Assembly: GCA_007120055.1 (NCBI GenBank)
Contig: SKOL01000197.1
Location: forward strand, 1-14,051
DNA: 14,051 nt
Direction: 5' to 3'
Source of the DNA: Anaerobacillus sp.
GTDB taxonomy: Bacteria; Bacillota; Bacilli; Bacillales_H; Anaerobacillaceae
The position numbers were made by a program, and so were the translations under genes. Of this stretch, positions 6,754-13,689 are shown piece after piece. The notes under the pieces were generated by a model, which worked only from the letters and a program-made list of their open reading frames with translations, searched no databases and had not been told where the DNA came from. The first letter of the stretch is position 1; each line of letters starts with the position of its first letter.

Positions 6754-8409
6754 TTAAATTGGATAAAAGTTTATATTTAATCTTTCTCCTTCTTGATAGT
6801 ACTCATGATTACCAATATAATTCTCATCCTCATTTAGAAAATCTATTCTCCAATGTGACCCTCTACTTTCTTTTCTCTTTAAAGCCCCTTGTATGACTAG
6901 TTTTCCAACAGTAATCATATTAGTTAATTCTCTATAGGAAACTAAATCTTTACTATTTTCAATCAATATGTGATCAAGATTTTTTTCTAGTTCAAGAAGT
7001 TTAAATAAACCTTCATTTAATTTCTTTTCTTCTCGGATAACAGAAGCACAATCCCACATTATATCGCGAAGTAATTCTCTTTTTTCCGAAATACGATGAC
7101 TATTATTCTTATATTGAAATAGTTTTTGAATATTCTGAATTCCGATACCGCAAGTCGCTTCTATATTTTCTAATTTACATTCCTTAGAATATCGAGCAGC
7201 CTCCTCACCTGCAATAATGCCAAACACTACAGTATCCGCTATTGAACACCCTGAAAGCCTATTTGCTCCATGAATCCCTGTCGCTGCTTCTCCAGCAGCA
7301 TAAAGGCCAGAAATATTACTCTCACATTTTGAATTTATCTTTATCCCACCTAAAAAATAATGAGTTGTAGGTGACACGATTACCATATCTTTATATGGGT
7401 CAATTTTATTCTTTCTTAATTGTCTACAAAAATGTACATATTTTGTTTCCAGTACTTCTTTAGGAATTTGACTACAATCGAAATATACACCCCCTTTTAC
7501 ACCATTTCCATCTCTCACTTCTTGAAAAATTGCCTGAGCCATCTTATCCCTTGTTGCTACTCTATCACCACCCTCTACATAATTATGGACAAACAACTCC
7601 TTCCGTTTATTCCTTAATACTGCACCATCTCCGAATAAAGGATTTGAAGCAGGCATTTTAATAGGTTCAATCATCATTGTTGGATAGAATTGTACAAATT
7701 CCATATCTTTTAATATTGCACCAATTTCATATGCCAAAGCATACGAATCACCGGTAATTCCTACTGTATTATTATTTTGTGAGAACATATTACCAGCCCC
7801 ACCATTTGCTAATATAACCGCTTTACAAGCGATTTCAATCAGTTCGTTTTTTTTCGCATCGATTGCTATTGCGCCAACTACTTTATTGTTTTGTTTTACT
7901 AAATTGTAAACCATTGAATGCTCGAGAATTTTAATTTTCTTCTCCAGTACAGAAAGATGAAGCGGTTTCATAAACGACAGTCCTCTTGCCATATAGGAAT
8001 ACCCTTCCCACTCAGTAGGCACTGATCTAGGGTATGAATGCCCTGGTGGTTGTCTCTTTACATATTCATTGTCTTTTTTAAAAAATTTCATTCCATGGTT
8101 TTCTAACCATCCAATCGTTTGACTAGAGTTTGTAGCCAAAACTTTAGCTAATTCGGGGTGATTAATTCCTTTACCGGATTTAATTAAATCATCATAAAAA
8201 ACTTCCTCATTATCAGGGTTACTCTCTTCTTTCACTACTACAGAAAAGGCTGAACCTGATACAATTGTATTACCACTCTTTCCTACTTTTTGTTTGCAGA
8301 TAATAGTCACGTCAGCACCTAATTCATGAGCCTTTAATGCTGATATTACTCCTGCCGCCCCTCCTCCGATGACTAAAACATCTGTAAGTAACTGTGTTCT
8401 TTTAAGCAT
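6754..8409 (-). CDS. FAD-binding fumarate reductase / L-aspartate oxidase-type flavoprotein
   Basis: This 551-residue flavoprotein belongs to the SdhA/FrdA/L-aspartate oxidase/TcuA superfamily, which interconverts CH-CH and C=C next to carboxylates. The dinucleotide-binding motif is VIGGGAAG (13-20). The active-site region RQPPGHSYPRS, the catalytic-arginine helix VATRDKMAQAI, THYFLGGIKIN, and GLYAAGEAATGIHGANRLSG follow in family order, with a helical C-terminal domain. The histidine that covalently holds FAD in SdhA/FrdA is replaced in KSGNTIVSGSAF, so FAD should be non-covalent. No iron-sulphur or membrane-anchor subunit is encoded nearby. It is not NadB by context, because no nadA or nadC is present. 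First gene after iclR (38-nt gap), ATG with strong AGGAGGGG. It is inferred to desaturate a succinate-like substrate for the LeuCD-like hydratase. The electron acceptor is unknown. Confidence 0.85.
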   Translation of the reverse strand: MLKRTQLLTDVLVIGGGAAGVISALKAHELGADVTIICKQKVGKSGNTIVSGSAFSVVVKEESNPDNEEVFYDDLIKSGKGINHPELAKVLATNSSQTIGWLENHGMKFFKKDNEYVKRQPPGHSYPRSVPTEWEGYSYMARGLSFMKPLHLSVLEKKIKILEHSMVYNLVKQNNKVVGAIAIDAKKNELIEIACKAVILANGGAGNMFSQNNNTVGITGDSYALAYEIGAILKDMEFVQFYPTMMIEPIKMPASNPLFGDGAVLRNKRKELFVHNYVEGGDRVATRDKMAQAIFQEVRDGNGVKGGVYFDCSQIPKEVLETKYVHFCRQLRKNKIDPYKDMVIVSPTTHYFLGGIKINSKCESNISGLYAAGEAATGIHGANRLSGCSIADTVVFGIIAGEEAARYSKECKLENIEATCGIGIQNIQKLFQYKNNSHRISEKRELLRDIMWDCASVIREEKKLNEGLFKLLELEKNLDHILIENSKDLVSYRELTNMITVGKLVIQGALKRKESRGSHWRIDFLNEDENYIGNHEYYQEGERLNINFYPI

Positions 8410-8447
8410 AATCCCCTCCTAAATTAAATAACTATCTTCATTTAAAG

Positions 8448-9227
8448 TCATTTAGAACTTATTGATTTATTTACTTTATCTTTGTTATAACCTAATTCAC
8501 TCGAGATTTTTTCACTGGCTTTCAAAACTTCTTCTATGAAAAAATTAATCTTTTCTTGAGAAAACCTGACAGATGGACCCGAGATAGTTAAACCTCCAAC
8601 TACGTTTCCTGTATAATCCCTAACTGCTGCAGATATAGAAGAAGTGCCATCTAGCCTTTCATTATCACTTGTTGCGAACCCTTGATCTCTAATGTCAAAT
8701 AGTTCAATTTTCAATTTATTCAATTCATCTTCTGTCAACGTATCTTTATTTTCCTTTAATACACTAATAATTTTATCTTGTGGACAAAAAGCTAATAACA
8801 ATTTACCTGAAGCTCCCTTATGTAATGGGAGTAACTTTCCTACTTCAGATACTTTTCTCAATAATTGAGTACCGTCTATCTTCTCAATGCAAACCCGGTG
8901 ATTCCCTTGTATGATATTAATGTTTACAGTCTCCTTAACCGCCTCTGAAAGCCTTTTCATAACTGGGAATGCAATACTTCGAAGTTCTATTGAACTTTGA
9001 ACAACATTGCCTAATTCCAAAATTTTAATACCAAGTTTATATTGGTGAGTATTGGTTATTTTTTCTACCATACCTTTACTCTCTAAAGATGCAAGTAATC
9101 GAAATGCAGTTGATTTATTTAATCCTGTAATATTACTAATCTCTGCTACGGTTAATCTTGGTTTTTCAATAGAAAAACACGACAATATCTCAATTGCTCT
9201 TTCTACAGAACGGACAGTTTCACTCAT
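8448..9227 (-). CDS. IclR-family transcriptional regulator
   Basis: This regulator has about 259 residues. A winged helix-turn-helix lies at about residues 25-60 (LTVAEISNITGLNKSTAFRLLASLESKGMV), and a C-terminal IclR effector-binding domain runs from about 80 to 250, including GKLLPLHKGASGKLLLAF and the YTGNVVGGLTISGP segment. IclR proteins usually control adjacent carboxylate-catabolic genes in response to a pathway metabolite. It is divergent from the leuC-like gene and heads the minus-strand run (38 nt to the flavoprotein), so it is well placed to control both arms. Two ATGs are available. The one at 9233 is only 2 nt from the AAGGAG (9236-9241), whereas the one at 9227 is 8 nt away and is preferred. 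An inverted repeat flanking its promoter suggests autoregulation. Confidence 0.93.
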   Translation of the reverse strand: MSETVRSVERAIEILSCFSIEKPRLTVAEISNITGLNKSTAFRLLASLESKGMVEKITNTHQYKLGIKILELGNVVQSSIELRSIAFPVMKRLSEAVKETVNINIIQGNHRVCIEKIDGTQLLRKVSEVGKLLPLHKGASGKLLLAFCPQDKIISVLKENKDTLTEDELNKLKIELFDIRDQGFATSDNERLDGTSSISAAVRDYTGNVVGGLTISGPSVRFSQEKINFFIEEVLKASEKISSELGYNKDKVNKSISSK

Positions 9228-9246
9228 ATTCATAGCTCCTTGTATA

Positions 9247-9298
9247 AAAACAGTTTAATTTTAATATATAATAAAAAACACTAAAAATGAACTGTTTT
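9247..9298. promoter_or_regulatory. Inverted-repeat operator candidate with iclR promoter
   Basis: AAAACAGTT (9247-9255) and AACTGTTTT (9290-9298) form a perfect 9-bp inverted repeat. The similarity continues inward with A/T-rich TTTT and AAAA runs. Between and overlapping these arms, on the minus strand, are a weak -35 TTCATT (9286-9291) and a -10 TATATT (9263-9268) at exactly 17 nt spacing, directed towards iclR. The half-sites thus bracket the promoter, as expected for an autoregulatory IclR operator. Binding itself is inferred. Confidence 0.5.
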
Positions 9299-9318
9299 CT
9301 CAAAATAACCCAATTAGT

Positions 9319-9351
9319 TTCACCCAGTGATTTTTAATTTCGTCTGGTGAA
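9319..9351. promoter_or_regulatory. Second inverted repeat in the divergent control region
   Basis: TTCACCCAG (9319-9327) mirrors CTGGTGAA (9344-9351) with one extra C. The heptamer GTGAATT/AATTCAC at its right edge (9347-9353) recurs at 9412-9418 and 9532-9538 in the same intergenic region, the last one just downstream of the leuC-like promoter. These are candidate regulator sites, without direct proof. Confidence 0.3.
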
Positions 9352-9400
9352 TTGATTAAATCATAATAAATTTCAAAAGATTAGTCAACAATAAATTTTG

Positions 9401-9415
9401 ATTTATCTGAAAATT
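9401..9415. promoter_or_regulatory. CodY-box-like site
   Basis: ATTTATCTGAAAATT matches the CodY consensus AATTTTCWGAAAATT at 13 of 15 positions. It lies in the divergent intergenic region about 80 nt upstream of the -35 of the leuC-like promoter. Weaker 11/15 matches at 9368-9382 and 9476-9490 (the latter abutting the -35) may be chance in such AT-rich DNA. If real, the island would be repressed when branched-chain amino acids and GTP are plentiful. Confidence 0.4.
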
Positions 9416-9493
9416 CACTTAAAGTTGTTGTTGTATCAAGTTTTTTTATTTCTTAATACATGTTTGAATATACAAAAATTTCAAAATATTTTA

Positions 9494-9523
9494 TTGACAA
9501 AAAAAACAAAGGTACCGTAGAAT
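9494..9523 (+). promoter_or_regulatory. Sigma-A promoter of the leuCD-like operon
   Basis: A perfect TTGACA (9494-9499) and TAGAAT (9518-9523) are separated by 18 nt. Transcription would start near 9530, leaving a leader of about 98 nt before the TTG start. No convincing riboswitch or attenuator structure is visible in the leader. Confidence 0.7.
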
Positions 9524-9627
9524 GAAAGTGTAATTCACAATACGAAACAAATAATTTTAAATGAATAATAACTAAAATCCTTTTTGTACTTTCCATAATC
9601 AATTAATAATTAGGAGGTTGATGTCCA

Positions 9628-10875
9628 TTGGATCAAACAATAGTAGAAAAAATTGTATCATCACACACAGATAAACTAGTTTACCAAAATGAAATAGCTA
9701 TTGTAGATGTAGATGCTGTTATGGCGTCGGATACGACTGCACCATTATCTATTAAAGGATTTGAAGAAATGGGAGGAAAAAATGTTTGGGATCCGTCGAA
9801 GGTTGTTTTTGTTATCGACCATGCATCCCCTGCTCCAAATGAACGCATCGCTAACTTGCATAGTTTAATTCGTGAATTTGTAAGTGGGCAGGGAGCTACA
9901 TTATATGATGTTGGAGAAGGGATTTGTCATCAATTAATGATAGACAATCACCATGTTAAACCAGGTCAATTAGTAATTGGTGCTGATTCTCATACATGTA
10001 CCTATGGTGCATTAGGGGCTTTTGCAACAGGTGTAGGTTCTACCGATTTAGCAGCAATATTACTTACAGGAAAAACATGGTTAAAAGTACCACCAACAAT
10101 CAAAATTAATCTAAATGGAAAGCTTCAAGATGGTGTCACAGCAAAAGATTTAATTTTATTTTTAGTAGGCCAGCTAGGCATAGATGGTGCAACCTATAAA
10201 GCCATTGAATTTACCGGTGAAGCAATTACTGATTTAAGTTTAGATAGTCGTTTAACCATTTCTAACATGGCTATAGAAATGGGAGCCAAAGTTGGCTTTG
10301 TTGACACAACCGGGTTAGAACTACCATATGAATTCGAAAAGTTAGCTCCTGATGAAAACGCTCATTATGAAAAAGAATATACATTTAATGTCTCAAAACT
10401 AGAACCGCAGATAGCTGTTCCTCACTCTCCAGAAAATATCAAGACAATTTCTGAAGTTGAAGGTGCTGAAATTCACCAAGCATTTATTGGTAGTTGTACA
10501 AATGGAAGATTAGAAGACTTACACATAGCTGCCAATATACTAGAAGGGAAGAAGGTTCATCCGAATGTAAGACTTATGGTCGCTGCGGCCTCTAGAAGTA
10601 TATACCTTAGTGCTCTTAGAGATGGAACAGTTGAAAAGTTAACACTTGCAGGAGCTACTTTCCTACCCTCAGGATGTGGGCCTTGTGTTGGCACTCACTT
10701 AGGAGTACCAGGAAATAACGAAACAATTATTTCTTCAACCAACCGAAACTTCCGAGGGAGAATGGGTAACAAAAACTCAAATGTTTATTTAGCTTCCCCT
10801 AGTAGTGTAGCTACTTCTGCATTAACTGGCAAAATCACAAGTCCATCCAATGTAACAAGGGAGGTAAGACATTGA
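9628..10875 (+). CDS. Aconitase-superfamily hydratase large subunit (LeuC/homoaconitase-like, short type)
   Basis: This 415-residue large subunit is of the isopropylmalate isomerase/homoaconitase/dimethylmalate dehydratase group and carries the [4Fe-4S] cluster. Cluster ligands are Cys290 (FIGSCTNGR) and Cys350 and Cys353 (FLPSGCGPCVG). Conserved IDHASPAPNE, GADSHTCTYGALGAFATGVGSTD and NFRGRMG are present. It is about 50 residues shorter than the LeuC of bacterial leucine operons and resembles the archaeal-type, two-subunit class. With no leuA or leuB nearby and catabolic neighbours, leucine synthesis is unlikely. A citraconate/citramalate-type hydratase is inferred. The start is TTG at 9628, 10 nt after AGGAGG (9612-9617). 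The closer ATG at 9621 is out of frame. Its stop overlaps the next gene's start by 4 nt (TTGA), implying translational coupling. Confidence 0.9.
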   Translation: MDQTIVEKIVSSHTDKLVYQNEIAIVDVDAVMASDTTAPLSIKGFEEMGGKNVWDPSKVVFVIDHASPAPNERIANLHSLIREFVSGQGATLYDVGEGICHQLMIDNHHVKPGQLVIGADSHTCTYGALGAFATGVGSTDLAAILLTGKTWLKVPPTIKINLNGKLQDGVTAKDLILFLVGQLGIDGATYKAIEFTGEAITDLSLDSRLTISNMAIEMGAKVGFVDTTGLELPYEFEKLAPDENAHYEKEYTFNVSKLEPQIAVPHSPENIKTISEVEGAEIHQAFIGSCTNGRLEDLHIAANILEGKKVHPNVRLMVAAASRSIYLSALRDGTVEKLTLAGATFLPSGCGPCVGTHLGVPGNNETIISSTNRNFRGRMGNKNSNVYLASPSSVATSALTGKITSPSNVTREVRH

Positions 10876-11369
10876 ATATTACAGGAAAAGCTATAGTTTA
10901 TGGAAATAATATTGATACTGATCGAATTATCGCCGGGAAATACACAAAGACTCTTAATCTTCAACATTTAGCAGACCATGTTTTTGAGGATCTAGATCCC
11001 GATTTTCTTACTAAATTAAAAGATAGAAATATTGTTGTTGCAGGATCAAACTTTGGGTGTGGTTCATCCAGAGAACAGGCCCCCTTGGCTTTGAAAAAAG
11101 CTGGGGTATCAGTCGTAATCGCTCGGTCTTTTGCTAGAATATTTTATCGTAATGCAATAAATATCGGTTTACCGATCATAGAAATTCCTGATCACACCAT
11201 TTCCGATTTTGATGAGTTGGTCATTTACTTGGGAAAAGGGATTGTTAAAAACGTAAATACTAATTGTTCCTATAAAGGAAGTAAAATGCCTCAAGTAATG
11301 ATGGATATTATAAATGACGGCGGTTTGGTAAGCTATTTGAAAAAGAGAGGGACATATGTAACCTCTTAA
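10872..11369 (+). CDS. Aconitase-superfamily hydratase small subunit (LeuD-like)
   Basis: This 165-residue swivelling-domain partner of the upstream large subunit has the length of archaeal-type LeuD/homoaconitase small subunits, shorter than the roughly 200-residue LeuD of leucine operons. Key segments are YGNNIDTDRIIAGKY (10-24), the catalytic-serine region GSNFGCGSSREQAP (58-71) and SFARIFYRNAINIGLP. The substrate-recognition loop after Ile-Ala-Gly-Lys reads YTKT (24-27), where isopropylmalate isomerases of this class typically have YLRT. This hints at another substrate. TTG at 10872 has GGGAGG seven nt upstream and overlaps the leuC-like stop, so the two subunits should be made in equal amounts. 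Confidence 0.9.
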   Translation: MNITGKAIVYGNNIDTDRIIAGKYTKTLNLQHLADHVFEDLDPDFLTKLKDRNIVVAGSNFGCGSSREQAPLALKKAGVSVVIARSFARIFYRNAINIGLPIIEIPDHTISDFDELVIYLGKGIVKNVNTNCSYKGSKMPQVMMDIINDGGLVSYLKKRGTYVTS

Positions 11370-11396
11370 CTTATCCCACCAAAAGTGGTGTCTCAA

Positions 11397-12575
11397 ATGA
11401 AAATTTTTTATATTGTTAATATTGCTGGCCTATATATGTTAATGGTAATGGGTACTAGACCATTTGTTACATTATTTGCTAACGAATTAGGTGCTAGTGT
11501 CATTACCATTGGATTTATTACAAGTCTATTTTCACTATTCCCTCTATTTTTTGCTATATATCTTGGAAAAAGGGTTGACAAATTAAATTCTAAAACAACG
11601 TTATTAATTGGTGGATACTTAGGAGTTTTAGGGATTTTATTACCGGGAATTTTCCAAGGATTTATAGGACTTTGTATTTCTCAAATTATTACAGGCTCTG
11701 CACAGACAGTATTAATACTATCAGCACAAGATTATGTTGGACGAATTTCTACTAAGGAAAGCAGAAATAAATATGTGGGCTGGTTTAGTTTCGGTGTGGC
11801 CTTAGGTAGTTTACTAGGCCCCCTTCTTGGTGGAATAATCAGTGATAATTCAAGTTTTCAAACAACTTTTTTTAGTATGGCGGTTTTTGGTTTATTAAGT
11901 TGTATCATTATAACTATTATTCCTAATGAATTCCCTGAAACAATAAATGATTATAGTCCCCCCCATCCTAGCAAATCGGCCATATCAGATTTGTTAGGAA
12001 TTAAAGAATTAAGGGTAGCATTGATTTTTAGCCTTCTTGTACTATTCGCTAGAGATTTATACCAAACTTTCTTTCCTTTATTAGCTTTAGAGTTTGGCTA
12101 TAGCCATGCTACCATCGGAATCGTATTCTCTATCCATGGATTAGCAAGTGTTATTATAAGATTTTACTTATCAACCCTAATCAAATGGCTTGGTAGCCAT
12201 AAATTATTTTTAAGCTCAATGTTTATTTGCGGAATATTGTTTATTTTTCTACCTTTTATCTCGAATTTATTCTTAGCAATAATTATCGCATTTTTGCTTG
12301 GAATGAGCGTTGGTATTGGTCAACCGCTCACCATTTCTTTAACCATAGAATCAGCCATACAAGGACGAGTAGCTGAAGCTCTAGGAATTCGTCTAACTGT
12401 TAATAGACTCACCCAAATAATTACCCCAATTACTTTTGGTGCATTAGCAAACATCATTGGTCTGGTTTCTATTTTTCTAATAAGTTCAATTGCAATCCTT
12501 TTTGGATGCACAATTCTTAGTAGATCAGCCAATACTACAACAGAAGATGGTAAAGAAAATAATATTAGTCAATAA
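11397..12575 (+). CDS. MFS transporter (12-TM, drug/proton antiporter-like)
   Basis: This major facilitator protein of about 392 residues has roughly twelve hydrophobic segments in two halves, joined by a polar central loop near PPHPSKSAISD. The loop after TM2 carries a motif-A-like YLGKRVDKLNSKT. TM5 contains GSLLGPLLGGIISD, the motif-C pattern (GxxxGPxxGG) associated with proton antiporters. It is the last gene of the leuCD-like operon, 27 nt after the small subunit, and could export a pathway acid or by-product, or serve as alternative uptake. ATG at 11397 is preferred over GTG at 11385 because GTGGTG (11385-11390) resembles the GAGGTG ribosome binding site at 6-nt spacing. That site can pair with CCACC just upstream in a small hairpin (11376-11390). 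Confidence 0.83.
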   Translation: MKIFYIVNIAGLYMLMVMGTRPFVTLFANELGASVITIGFITSLFSLFPLFFAIYLGKRVDKLNSKTTLLIGGYLGVLGILLPGIFQGFIGLCISQIITGSAQTVLILSAQDYVGRISTKESRNKYVGWFSFGVALGSLLGPLLGGIISDNSSFQTTFFSMAVFGLLSCIIITIIPNEFPETINDYSPPHPSKSAISDLLGIKELRVALIFSLLVLFARDLYQTFFPLLALEFGYSHATIGIVFSIHGLASVIIRFYLSTLIKWLGSHKLFLSSMFICGILFIFLPFISNLFLAIIIAFLLGMSVGIGQPLTISLTIESAIQGRVAEALGIRLTVNRLTQIITPITFGALANIIGLVSIFLISSIAILFGCTILSRSANTTTEDGKENNISQ

Positions 12576-12588
12576 GATAAACTTCTAA

Positions 12589-12638
12589 CAAATAAAAAAA
12601 GTTTGAGAGGTTAATTTTTCTCTAACTTTTTTTATTTG
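12589..12638. terminator. Bidirectional Rho-independent terminator
   Basis: A perfect 15-bp inverted repeat pairs 12589-12603 with 12624-12638. It is extended by AGAG (12606-12609) and CTCT (12620-12623) past a 2-nt bulge, around a 10-nt loop. Long A and T runs lie in the arms, so it can stop transcription of the MFS gene (stop at 12575) on the plus strand and of the zincin-like gene on the minus strand. Confidence 0.8.
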
Positions 12639-12663
12639 TCACACGATATTAATTTCTCCTAAT

Positions 12664-12791
12664 AGCTTACCACCCAAAATATAGTGAAGATACTAATCAG
12701 GTCATAACCAGAAAGCACGGATATTCCTTTTATGTAATTTTAACTAATATCATACATATTTATTTAAGTGGGAGCTTTCCACCCAAAAAAT
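12664..12791. repeat. Pair of 19-bp direct repeats between convergent genes
   Basis: AGCTTACCACCCAAAATAT (12664-12682) recurs as AGCTTTCCACCCAAAAAAT (12773-12791), identical at 17 of 19 positions and 109 bp apart. The stretch between shows no gene. It could reflect a duplicated site around a lost or degraded insertion, or two protein-binding sites. Confidence 0.45.
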
Positions 12792-12826
12792 TTTAACGGT
12801 TATAAATAATAAGCAATTCCTTTCAT

Positions 12827-13483
12827 TTATTTATCACACCTTGCAAAAAACTCCTCATAAAAATTAATAATCGTTTCTATGCTTTTTTTTCCTGAAGGAT
12901 ACCAGAGAAGATTGTTTCTCATTTTCGATTTGCTTTTACCAATAAACTTTATTCCAACTTTTTGAGTGACATAGATTTCAAACCCTCTTGCAAAAATCTC
13001 TACTGACGATCTTACATACTTATCATACGAGGACCATATCTCCCGTTCGACCCATTGATCTTTCTTGTCGTTAAATACAAGCTCTGTATCCTTTTCGGAG
13101 TGTCTCTCATGCTGCTTCCGAAAAACTTTGACAACCTCGTGCCAACGATCATCTTTTGAAACTTTAGAATAAGGTTTTCGACCATCTTCTCCATTTTTAT
13201 AATCGATTAAATGACCAAATTCATGTATAAAGGCAGTTAATCCCTCTTGTTTATTTTTCGTCGTGATCACGATGGATGTATTCGAATTTCTATAATACGC
13301 ATATCTACTCGGTAGACAAACAAACTTAAGTAGACCAACTCTGTATTTATCACAATCTAAAACTGGCAATACTTCTAAAAGCTTCTTTAAATCAGCTTCT
13401 ATCGCCGTTAAGTCTCGCGCACCGATATCATCATTAACCTTGATTTCTTTACACAATTTCTGAATGGTCGGATATGTTTTCAA
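12827..13483 (-). CDS. Zincin-like putative metallopeptidase (HEFGH motif)
   Basis: This 218-residue protein of unknown name has a clear gluzincin-like signature. FIHEFGHLIDY at about residues 85-95 supplies two zinc-binding histidines and the catalytic glutamate. SSVEIFARGFEIYV at about 157-170 probably supplies the third ligand (Glu). The combination of HExxH with a downstream S-x-E-x-F-A-R-x-F-E helix resembles metallopeptidase domains found in phage and conjugative-element polyvalent proteins, but I cannot name the family. No signal peptide or membrane segment is seen, so it is probably cytosolic. The start is TTG at 13483 with AGGAGG eight nt upstream. A TATAAT (13546-13551) lies about 60 nt upstream as a likely -10, with a weak TTCTAT -35. 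It is a lone gene unrelated in context to the catabolic island. Target unknown. Confidence 0.75.
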   Translation of the reverse strand: MKTYPTIQKLCKEIKVNDDIGARDLTAIEADLKKLLEVLPVLDCDKYRVGLLKFVCLPSRYAYYRNSNTSIVITTKNKQEGLTAFIHEFGHLIDYKNGEDGRKPYSKVSKDDRWHEVVKVFRKQHERHSEKDTELVFNDKKDQWVEREIWSSYDKYVRSSVEIFARGFEIYVTQKVGIKFIGKSKSKMRNNLLWYPSGKKSIETIINFYEEFFARCDK

Positions 13484-13545
13484 GAGTTCCCCCTCCTCAA
13501 TGTGTCCGCTCCGTCTTTAAAGTACCAGATATTAACCTCTTTACT

Positions 13546-13573
13546 ATTATAAAAACCGTAAGTTAAAATAGAA
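13546..13573 (-). promoter_or_regulatory. Candidate promoter of the zincin-like gene
   Basis: On the minus strand a perfect TATAAT (plus-strand 13546-13551) is preceded at 16 nt by a weak TTCTAT (13568-13573). The leader to the TTG start would be about 55 nt. A TGTCCGCTC nonamer at 13503-13511, shared with one unit of the left-end repeat, lies in the leader and is probably coincidental. Confidence 0.45.
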
Positions 13574-13609
13574 GGCGTTTCTCCTAGATTATTGTAATTA
13601 CAAGAAAAA

Positions 13610-13652
13610 TTGAAAAAACCACCGGCAAGATACTCGACGGTGGTTTTTTCAA
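13610..13652 (-). terminator. Strong Rho-independent terminator
   Basis: A perfect 15-bp stem pairs TTGAAAAAACCACCG (13610-13624) with its complement at 13638-13652 around a 13-nt loop. On the minus strand the stem is followed by TTTTTC, so it terminates the transcript of the DUF2249-like gene. It also insulates the downstream zincin-like gene, whose own promoter follows it. Confidence 0.85.
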
Positions 13653-13689
13653 TCCTACATGGTTTTCAATTTTTTCTGGTTCAAATACT

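Noticed and set aside
6754..8409. L-aspartate oxidase (nadB) for NAD synthesis
   Set aside because: No nadA/nadC neighbours, and the gene sits in a transport/catabolic operon under an IclR regulator. The superfamily is shared but context argues for another substrate.
9621..9674. ATG upstream of the leuC-like TTG start, opening a 17-codon frame
   Set aside because: It is out of frame with the hydratase and only 3 nt from the AGGAGG, too close for good initiation. TTG at 9628 has the correct spacing and frame.
9628..11369. Leucine biosynthesis leuCD
   Set aside because: Subunit lengths fit the short archaeal-type class, no leuA/leuB is present, and the neighbours are catabolic and transport genes.
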